From contig CAKURL010000037.1 in NCBI GenBank assembly GCA_934675685.1, positions 1 to 13,375 on the forward strand: 13,375 nucleotides of DNA, given 5' to 3'. Both the position numbers and the translations under genes were made by a program. The notes below the pieces were generated by a model that did not search any database, was not told the origin of the DNA, and saw only the letters and a program-made list of their open reading frames with translations. Source of the DNA: an uncultured Candidatus Melainabacteria bacterium. GTDB taxonomy: Bacteria; Cyanobacteriota; Vampirovibrionia; Gastranaerophilales; Gastranaerophilaceae. This document shows positions 7,334 to 13,375 of this stretch, in pieces. Within the stretch, counting starts at the first letter, position 1. Every line of letters begins with the position of its first letter.

Positions 7334-9978
7334 AAAAAATAAATCTTCTTGTTTTATCTTTGTGCGTGTCTTTGATTTTGCCTTTGAGCGCTGCTTTTGG
7401 GCTCGGTTCAGATATGTTATTTTCGACTTTGCCTTCGGGGCAAAAAGTCGTGATTAAAGAAAACCATGACAACAAAATCGTAAAAATCGACACTTGGATA
7501 AACACGGGCTCAATCAACGAAGACGACAAAACGACAGGGATTAGCCACTTTTTAGAACATTTATTTTTCAAAGGGACGCAAAAATATCCAACAGGCACTT
7601 TTGATAAAATCTTAGATTCAAAAGGTGCTGAAGTGAACGCAGCAACAAGCAAAGATTATACCCATTATTATATCCAAATCCCTTCTAAAGACTTCGATTT
7701 GGCTTTAGAATTGCACTCAGACATGCTTTTAAACCCAATGATTCCAAGAAAAGAATTGGAAAGAGAAAGACCCGTTGTTATAGAAGAAATTTCTAAAACA
7801 AAAGATTCTCCTCAAAATAGAATGTTTGACAACCTCTATAATTTGATTTATTCAAAATCAAACCACCCATACCAAAGAACAGTTATAGGCAAAAAAGAAG
7901 TTATCCAAAACGTGACAAGAGAAGAAATTTTGGATTATTATAACCGTTTCTATACTCCAGACGCTTATACGACTGTGATTGTGGGAGATGTCGACAAACA
8001 AGATGCTCTAAAAAAAGTAGAGCTTGCTTTTTCAAAGAAAAAAGCTCTTCAAGAAAAAATTAAATATCCTCAAGTGAAACCATTAACAAAAATCGAAAAA
8101 ATAGAAGATACGATGGATATAAATAAAACCCACTTGATGATTGGCTTTTTGGCGCCTAAATTTTCAAACGAAATGGAAACATATCCGCTTGACGTCTTAT
8201 CAAGTGTTTTGACTTCGGGCAAAAGCTCTATTTTAAACCAAAAATTAAAAGAAGAAAAAGACTTAGTTTTATCTATTTCGAGCGGAAATTATTCTCAAAA
8301 AGACAGCGGAATTTTTTATATTTATGCAACATTGAACCCTAAAAACGAAAAAATCGTTCAAGGGGAAATTTTAAAAGAAATTGAAAATATTCAAAAAGGA
8401 AATTTAGACGAAACAACCTTGCAAAAAGCAAAAAAATTAATGAAAACAGATATCTATTATTCAAGAGAATCTATTTCAAACATTGCTGAAGAATTAGGCT
8501 ACGACTTCACTTTTTCAAAAAACGAAAATTATTATGATAATTACATAAAAAATATTGAAAAAGTTTCAAAAGAAGACGTCATAAAAGCAGCAAGAAAATA
8601 TTTAAATACTCAAAAATATGCTCTTTCTATAGTGAGCCCGAAAGAAAAATCTGAAAACATTAAAGAAATTTCTTCTGTTTCAAATAAAGATGTTTCAAAA
8701 GACGCTATTTTGCTAGAAGAACAAGAAGCTCAACATTTGAAAAAATATAAGCTTTCAAATAAAGCTACTTTAATTACTAAAAACAAAAAAACAAATTCAA
8801 TCGTTGCGATGGATATTTCGATTTTAGGCTCAAAAATGGCTGAAACAAAGCCTGCTCAAGGGCTCATGGCGGCAGCTTTGGCGCAATATGGAACTCAAAA
8901 TTATACAAGCTCAAACTTTGCTCAATTTTTAGACGAAAATGGGATAAAATTAGGGCTTGCAAACGGCAATGATGTCTTTTCAATCTCTCTTCAAACGACA
9001 AAAGAAAGCCTAGATAACGCTTTTATAGCGCTTGACGAGGTTTTAAACAGGGCATTATTCCAAGATAGCGAATTTGAAAAGGTTAGAGCAAGAAAAATCC
9101 AAGAATTAAAAGCCACAAAAGATAGCGCTTCTAAGTTTGTTTTTGATGAATTCAAAAAGCTCGCTTTTCAAAACACGGTCTACGGGCAAAATTCTTCGTA
9201 TTTAATTAAAGCTCTTCAAAATTTGAAAAGAGAAGATGTCGTAGAATATTATAAAAGAATAATTAATCCTGAAAATATGGTGATAAGCGTCGTGGGCGAC
9301 GTTTCAGACGACATTTTAAAAGAAAAATTTACTCAAATTATAAAAGAAAATGAAAAAGGACAAGCTTTTTCGTTTAAAAAAGTTAAATATAACTCTTTTA
9401 AACCCCAAAAAAACTTGGAAGAAACTTTCCATAAAAACGAGCTTGAAGCAGCTTGGCTCGCTTTAGGCTTTAAGACTTGCCCGATGTTGAGCGACGAAAA
9501 TAGAAAAGATTTAGCGACTTTAAGCGTAATCAATTCGATTTTAGGTCAAGGTATGTCCTCTAGGCTATTTGTGAATTTAAGAGAAGAACAGGGGCTCGCT
9601 TATACAGTAGGTTCGACCTTGTCTTCTAATATTTTAGATGGCGCATATATTGCCTACATCGGCACAAACGAAAACAGTATTCAAAAAGCAAAAGAAGGAA
9701 TATTGAACCAAATAAACATCTTGAAAAAAGAAATGGTCACAACAAAAGAACTAAATGACGCAAAAAATAAAATCATGGGTCAATTGGAAATGGGGCTCGA
9801 AACAAACATGCAAGAAGCTGACCTAAACGGCTGGTATGGGGTTTTGGGGCGTTCGTTGGAAGGCTTTGAAGAATATAAAAAGATGATTATGGACGTTTCT
9901 CAAAGTGACGTCATAGAAATCGCAAATAAATATTTTTCAAAACCATATATCTATACTGTAGTGAGAGCGAAAAAATAA
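7330..9978 (+). CDS. Secreted M16-family zinc metallopeptidase, two M16 domains in one chain
   Basis: 882 residues from ATG 7330. A signal peptide is seen (MKKINLLVLSLCVSLILPLSAAFG), so the enzyme is probably exported, to the periplasm in a diderm. The first domain has the inverted zinc motif HFLEH (His73, Glu76, His77) and the distal ligand Glu153 in ERPVVIEEIS, 76 residues on, as in active M16 enzymes. The second half (from about residue 480) has the M16 fold signature, including NLREEQGLAYTVGS, but its equivalent of the zinc motif (about 511-520, GLMAAALAQY) has no His or Glu. It is therefore a catalytically inactive partner domain, as in the active/inactive pairs of M16B peptidases. The start overlaps the radical SAM stop, and tcdA begins right after its TAA. 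Substrate unknown; related proteins degrade or process peptides. Confidence 0.92.
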   Translation: MKKINLLVLSLCVSLILPLSAAFGLGSDMLFSTLPSGQKVVIKENHDNKIVKIDTWINTGSINEDDKTTGISHFLEHLFFKGTQKYPTGTFDKILDSKGAEVNAATSKDYTHYYIQIPSKDFDLALELHSDMLLNPMIPRKELERERPVVIEEISKTKDSPQNRMFDNLYNLIYSKSNHPYQRTVIGKKEVIQNVTREEILDYYNRFYTPDAYTTVIVGDVDKQDALKKVELAFSKKKALQEKIKYPQVKPLTKIEKIEDTMDINKTHLMIGFLAPKFSNEMETYPLDVLSSVLTSGKSSILNQKLKEEKDLVLSISSGNYSQKDSGIFYIYATLNPKNEKIVQGEILKEIENIQKGNLDETTLQKAKKLMKTDIYYSRESISNIAEELGYDFTFSKNENYYDNYIKNIEKVSKEDVIKAARKYLNTQKYALSIVSPKEKSENIKEISSVSNKDVSKDAILLEEQEAQHLKKYKLSNKATLITKNKKTNSIVAMDISILGSKMAETKPAQGLMAAALAQYGTQNYTSSNFAQFLDENGIKLGLANGNDVFSISLQTTKESLDNAFIALDEVLNRALFQDSEFEKVRARKIQELKATKDSASKFVFDEFKKLAFQNTVYGQNSSYLIKALQNLKREDVVEYYKRIINPENMVISVVGDVSDDILKEKFTQIIKENEKGQAFSFKKVKYNSFKPQKNLEETFHKNELEAAWLALGFKTCPMLSDENRKDLATLSVINSILGQGMSSRLFVNLREEQGLAYTVGSTLSSNILDGAYIAYIGTNENSIQKAKEGILNQINILKKEMVTTKELNDAKNKIMGQLEMGLETNMQEADLNGWYGVLGRSLEGFEEYKKMIMDVSQSDVIEIANKYFSKPYIYTVVRAKK

Positions 9979-10689
9979 ATGCAACAATTTCAAAGAACGG
10001 AATTATTAATAGGCAATAAAGCCTTAGAAAAGCTCAAAAATTCAAAAGTGGCGATTTTTGGGCTCGGGGGCGTCGGGGGTTATGCGCTTGAAGCCCTTGT
10101 TCGAATAGGAGTGGGAGAAATTGATATTGTTGATTCTGATAAGGTCGATATAACAAATATAAACCGTCAAATAATCGCTCTAAATTCGACTGTGGGCGAA
10201 TATAAGACAGATGTTGCTTTTAAAAGGGCAAAAGACATAAATCCAAACGTTAAAATAAACAAATTTCAAATGTTTTTCACAAAAGAAACTTCAAATTTGT
10301 TTGATTTTTCAAAATATGATTATGTGATAGATGCGATTGACACAGTGAGCGCAAAGCTAGAATTAATCGAGCAAACAAAAAAAGCGAACACAAAAATCAT
10401 TTGCGCTATGGGAGCGGGGAACAAAATGGACCCTACGGGCTTTATGGTCTCAGACATCTCAAAGACTTCTGTTTGCCCTTTGGCAAAAGTAATTAGGCAA
10501 GAGCTTAAAAAAAGAAAAATCAAAAAAGTGAAAGTTGTATATTCAAAAGAATTGCCCAAAAAACCAAAAGGCGAAATCGAAGAGAAATTTGGGCGCCATG
10601 CGCCGGCAAGCAATTCTTTTGTGCCTCCTGTGGTGGGGCTTATTATAGCAGGAGAAGTGATAAAAGATTTAATTGAAGGCTTAATATAA
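9979..10689 (+). CDS. tcdA: tRNA threonylcarbamoyladenosine dehydratase (E1-like, ThiF family)
   Basis: 236 residues. TcdA uses ATP to cyclise t6A at position 37 of ANN-decoding tRNAs to ct6A. Visible are the nucleotide-binding loop GLGGVG (28-33), the acidic pair in VDSDKVDITNINRQ (51-64) with the conserved Asn-Arg-Gln, the second half DYVIDAIDTVSAKLELI, and the TcdA-specific segment SDISKTSVCPLAKVIRQELKKR followed by VVYSKE. These features separate it from ThiF and MoeB, which carry CxxC zinc pairs. The ATG directly follows the TAA of the peptidase gene, suggesting cotranscription. It faces the GIY-YIG gene with a two-base gap. It is complete and looks functional. Confidence 0.9.
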   Translation: MQQFQRTELLIGNKALEKLKNSKVAIFGLGGVGGYALEALVRIGVGEIDIVDSDKVDITNINRQIIALNSTVGEYKTDVAFKRAKDINPNVKINKFQMFFTKETSNLFDFSKYDYVIDAIDTVSAKLELIEQTKKANTKIICAMGAGNKMDPTGFMVSDISKTSVCPLAKVIRQELKKRKIKKVKVVYSKELPKKPKGEIEEKFGRHAPASNSFVPPVVGLIIAGEVIKDLIEGLI

Positions 10690-10691
10690 AT

Positions 10692-10997
10692 TTATTCAAA
10701 AGTTAAATCATTTTCTTTTAAAAGAAAATCCGTTTCTTTTTTGTTTTCTTCTATTAAAAGGAGCTTTTGGGCTCTTGATAAGGTCTTTTTTATCCTATAT
10801 TCTTCTTTATAAGCTAAAGATTTTTCTTCAAAAGCTTTTAAAAAAACGATTTTTGAAGGAGGGTGCGCTTTTGTGTATTTTGCTCCTTTTTTAGAATTTT
10901 TGTTGCTGTGTTCTAGATATCTTTTTTTGATATCAAGGCAAAAGCCACAATAAAGAGTGTTATCCACAGTTTGAATTATGTAAACGTAAGATTTCAT
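10692..10997 (-). CDS. GIY-YIG nuclease-domain protein, YhbQ/UPF0213 type
   Basis: 101 residues, the size of single-domain GIY-YIG proteins. The N-terminal strand pair YVYIIQTVDNTLYCGF carries the GIY (as YVY) and YIG (as YCG) elements. It is followed by the conserved Arg and His in IKKRYLEHSN, the typical GAKYTK motif, and the helix with the catalytic-type Glu in YKEEYRIKKTLSRAQKLLLI. Members of this family are often annotated as possible DNA-processing enzymes, but their cellular role is poorly known. The ATG lies 38 bases inside the end of the dihydrouridine synthase gene in another frame. No later Met could give the conserved first strand, so the overlap is real and implies translational coupling. 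Confidence 0.88.
   Translation of the reverse strand: MKSYVYIIQTVDNTLYCGFCLDIKKRYLEHSNKNSKKGAKYTKAHPPSKIVFLKAFEEKSLAYKEEYRIKKTLSRAQKLLLIEENKKETDFLLKENDLTFE
10710..10729. terminator. 20-bp perfect palindrome between convergent genes, possible terminator
   Basis: ATTTTCTTTT followed by its exact reverse complement AAAAGAAAAT, 20 bp in all. It lies 21 bases after the tcdA stop and inside the 3' end of the GIY-YIG coding region. With only A/T pairs plus two C-G pairs and no loop, it would be a weak hairpin, but it is followed by T-rich sequence on the plus strand. It could end tcdA transcription. Chance is possible in such AT-rich DNA. Confidence 0.3.
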
Positions 10998-11949
10998 CTA
11001 AGGTCTCTAATATTTCTTTTTGTGTATTTAAGCTCACCAAGACTTGTCTATATTTAGAGGCATTTCTTAATTGGGAAATATAATATGGGTAAAATTTTCT
11101 CATAAATTTAATCCCGTTTGTTTCTCCCATAAGCTCTACTTCTTGCGCAAGATGGTCTTTTAGCATTATGATTTTTTCTTCTAAAGAAGGCTCTTTTATG
11201 ATTTCTTTTGTTTTAAAATAATGCTCTATTCTAAAAGGAAGAGTGAAATCGCCCATGATTCCTCTGCCTATTGAAATTCCATCGCATTTAGTTAAATTTA
11301 AACAATCAACCGCGTCTTGGATAGATTTAATGTCGCCATTTGCAAAAACAGGGATATTAACCTCTTTTTTTAAAAGCCCGATTTTTGCCCAATCGGCCTT
11401 GCCTTCGTACATTTGGCTTCTTGTTCTGGCATGTAGAGTCACAAAATCAACTCCTGCTTTTTCTAATTCTTTTGCAAATTCAATATAGTTTTCTTCTTCT
11501 TTTGTCCAGCCGAGCCTGAATTTCGCGCTCACTTTTAGATTTGTCTCGTCTTTGATAGATTTTATTATGTCGCAAGCGAGTTTTGGCGTTTTCATCATAG
11601 CGGAGCCGTCCCCTGAGACTGTGACTTTTTTCACTGGGCAGCCACAGTTAATATCTATCATAGAAGCAAAAGGGGCGATTAGCTTCGCCGCTTGGGTCAT
11701 TTTGTCGATTTTGTGGCCCACGAGCTGAAAAGCTAAAGGATATTCAAATTCTTCAAATTTGACGATTTTTTGTTTTTCTAAGTTTGGATTATTGCAAAGC
11801 ATTTCAGAAGAGAGCATTTCAGTTGTCATCAGGCATTTTGAGCCATGTTTTCTGATGAGCCCTCGAAAAACAATATCGGAAATCCCAGCCAAGGGCGCTT
11901 GGATTACTTTTATGTCTTTGATATTTATCTCTTTTTCAATCTGTTTCAT
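10960..11949 (-). CDS. dusB: tRNA-dihydrouridine synthase, DusB/NifR3-like
   Basis: 329 residues. FMN enzyme that reduces specific uridines in tRNA to dihydrouridine with NAD(P)H. Visible in order are: the barrel start VIQAPLAGISDIVFR (15-29); NCGCPVKKV with the catalytic Cys104; GSAMMKTP; KFRLGW (143-148), which holds the FMN-contacting lysine; LHARTRSQMYEGKADW (172-187); the phosphate-binding FANGDI (202-207) and ISIGRGIMG (225-233); and the C-terminal helical tRNA-binding domain with KFYPYYI. It appears to be the only Dus gene here. The DusB assignment rests on overall resemblance to the NifR3 type and is less sure than the family. It sits 17 bases after the TPR gene stop and overlaps the GIY-YIG gene by 38 bases, so these three are probably one operon. 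Confidence 0.92.
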   Translation of the reverse strand: MKQIEKEINIKDIKVIQAPLAGISDIVFRGLIRKHGSKCLMTTEMLSSEMLCNNPNLEKQKIVKFEEFEYPLAFQLVGHKIDKMTQAAKLIAPFASMIDINCGCPVKKVTVSGDGSAMMKTPKLACDIIKSIKDETNLKVSAKFRLGWTKEEENYIEFAKELEKAGVDFVTLHARTRSQMYEGKADWAKIGLLKKEVNIPVFANGDIKSIQDAVDCLNLTKCDGISIGRGIMGDFTLPFRIEHYFKTKEIIKEPSLEEKIIMLKDHLAQEVELMGETNGIKFMRKFYPYYISQLRNASKYRQVLVSLNTQKEILETLDEILRLHNSNCG

Positions 11950-11966
11950 ACTTATTTTTATTATTT

Positions 11967-13375
11967 TTATTTCTTATTCAAGGAAGCCAAGTATTCTTTT
12001 AATTCTTTAATTCTTGAAGTCGCAAATTGCGTCATTTCGTCTTTTGCGCCTTGGTTTAAAGAGACAAATTTTTCGTAGTTTGAAATTGCCCCTTGGTAGT
12101 CTTCTAAGTTATCAAGGTCGACTGCCAAAGAATAATATGCTTCTTTGAAATTAGGGTTTTTAGAAAGAAGCATTTTATATTGTTTTGTTGCTTCTTGAAG
12201 TTTTTTCAATTCATCATAGCAGAGCCCTTTGTAATAAAGGCTATATTCGTCGTTTGGCTTTTTAGCTAAGACTTTATTAAACAAATTAATCGCTTCTTGG
12301 GCTGAACCTTGTTCATATTTAGAAATCGCGTCATTTAAAAGCTGGCTTGTTGCATTTTCTTCTATTTGGGCGATTAAATTGGTCATATCTGGGTCATTTT
12401 TCTTGATAGTTAAAAGCTTTTGTGCCATTTTTTTAGCGTTTTCAAAGTCGTTTTGTTCAAAATATGCCCAAGCGGAGCTTGCTAAAAGCTCTTGGTTATT
12501 TGGCTCTTTGTTTAATAATTCAAGGTAATAGTTATTTGCTTCTTGATATTTTTCCATTTCCCAATAGCAGCTTGCAATCGCAAGTTTCACTTCTTTTGTT
12601 TGGTTTGGGATTTCCAGATATTTTGCAATCGCTTTGTCGTATTGTTTTGTTTCATATAATTTTGTCGCTGTTTCATATTGGACATTATCTTGATAAGCTT
12701 TAATGTCTTTTACCATATTAGCCAATTTTTGGCTGTTTGGGTTTAACATAAGCCCTTTTTGGCAAATTAAATTAGCATTTTGATAGTCTTTTTTGTCAAG
12801 ATAAATTTGAGCTATGTTGATATAAGTTTCTTCTTTTGAAGGGTTGATTTCTTGAGCTTTTTTGTAATATAAAAGCGCGTTATCGAGGTCTTTATTTTTG
12901 TGCATTTCAAGGGCGCAGTTGAATTGCGCTTCGTAGTTTTGAGGGTTGTTTTTTGCTTTTTGGATTAAATAAGTTTGGAGTTTTGCTCCTGAAAAATTGT
13001 TTAAAATAATGTCGTCGCTATTTTCTTTTGCGAGCTTGTTGTTGGGCTCAATCGCTAAAATTGCGTCATATTGGCTCAAAGCGTCATCTAGCCTGTTTAA
13101 GCTCTTATAAGCATTGGCTTTATAATTTAAAACTTCAATGTTTTTAGGGTTTTTAGCTAAAAGTTTGTTATAGGTTTCTATTTCTGAAGCATAGTCTTTT
13201 TGGCTATTATATAAAGAAGCGAGGTTCAATAAAGCAGTGTCGTCTGTGGGGTCTAGTTGATATGCTTTTTGATATTGGATTTTTGCTTGAGAAAAATTAC
13301 CTTGTTTTTGGTAAATTGCTCCTAAATTAATATAGCTTTGCGCGTCAGAAGGGTTGTTTACGAGGTTTTGTGTCC
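11967..13375 (-). CDS. Tetratricopeptide-repeat protein (5' end outside the window)
   Basis: At least 468 residues, open to the window edge. The frame continues upstream of 13229 through INLGAIYQKQGNFSQAKIQYQKAYQLDP, itself a TPR, so a start at 13229 would be wrong and the true N-terminus is missing. The whole visible part is tandem 34-residue TPR units with the usual pattern (Trp/Leu-x2-Gly/Ala-Tyr at the start, Ala-x3-Tyr-x-Lys-Ala in the second helix, and a Pro near the end, as in LAIEPNN, QEINPSKE and LAKKPND). It ends after the last unit in IKELKEYLASLNKK. No enzyme domain or membrane segment is visible. TPR arrays bind other proteins, and the partner is unknown. It is upstream of dus in the same direction with a 17-base gap. 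Confidence 0.88.
   Translation of the reverse strand, partial: TQNLVNNPSDAQSYINLGAIYQKQGNFSQAKIQYQKAYQLDPTDDTALLNLASLYNSQKDYASEIETYNKLLAKNPKNIEVLNYKANAYKSLNRLDDALSQYDAILAIEPNNKLAKENSDDIILNNFSGAKLQTYLIQKAKNNPQNYEAQFNCALEMHKNKDLDNALLYYKKAQEINPSKEETYINIAQIYLDKKDYQNANLICQKGLMLNPNSQKLANMVKDIKAYQDNVQYETATKLYETKQYDKAIAKYLEIPNQTKEVKLAIASCYWEMEKYQEANNYYLELLNKEPNNQELLASSAWAYFEQNDFENAKKMAQKLLTIKKNDPDMTNLIAQIEENATSQLLNDAISKYEQGSAQEAINLFNKVLAKKPNDEYSLYYKGLCYDELKKLQEATKQYKMLLSKNPNFKEAYYSLAVDLDNLEDYQGAISNYEKFVSLNQGAKDEMTQFATSRIKELKEYLASLNKK

Noticed and set aside
6194..10689. A modified-peptide cluster of radical SAM, M16 peptidase and E1-like ThiF protein
   Set aside because: The E1-like protein matches the housekeeping tRNA enzyme TcdA closely, and no precursor gene, transporter or leader-binding domain is seen. 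Only the rSAM-M16 pair is kept as a question.
11967..13229. TPR gene complete with a TTG start at 13229
   Set aside because: The frame stays open to the window edge and codes another TPR unit upstream, so the start is outside the window.

Overview
The window is an AT-rich bacterial chromosome segment with densely packed genes, many of them touching or overlapping by a few bases. It carries a flagellar basal-body and export block together with housekeeping genes. The A/T-biased codon use and gene content fit an AT-rich flagellated gut-type bacterium. Non-photosynthetic Cyanobacteria (Gastranaerophilales/Melainabacteria) are my tentative guess, but nothing in the sequence proves it.

Layout. 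Positions 1-981 (minus strand) hold a short biotin-protein ligase, translationally coupled to an OadG-like small membrane subunit of a biotin-dependent sodium-pump decarboxylase. A GC-rich intergenic block follows, then the first bases of another gene with its own ribosome binding site. Positions 982-1130 are a divergent promoter region. Positions 1131-6154 (plus strand) carry fliF, fliG, fliH and fliI: MS-ring, rotor switch, and the export ATPase with its regulator. fliI is split by a frameshift next to Walker B. Positions 6194-10689 (plus strand) carry a radical SAM protein with a C-terminal twitch-like cysteine region, a secreted two-domain M16 zinc peptidase, and tcdA. Positions 10692-13375 (minus strand) carry a TPR protein (5' end outside the window), a tRNA-dihydrouridine synthase and a small GIY-YIG protein whose start lies inside the preceding gene.

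How the genes fit together. FliF, FliG, FliH and FliI belong to one machine, the flagellar basal body and export gate. BirA would biotinylate a carrier protein working with the OadG-type pump. TcdA and Dus both modify tRNA. The radical SAM gene and the M16 peptidase overlap by four bases and may act on a shared peptide substrate, but no precursor is visible.

The points most worth a second look are the fliI frameshift, the GC-rich block (about 54% GC by hand count over 41-180) that supplies the last codons of oadG, the unusual biotin ligase (altered biotinyl-AMP loop, missing C-terminal domain), and two -10 boxes placed exactly six bases before an ATG, which suggest leaderless transcripts. I found no CRISPR array, tRNA, rRNA or insertion sequence transposase. 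Apart from these points the region looks ordinary, and I do not see a clear new multi-gene system.
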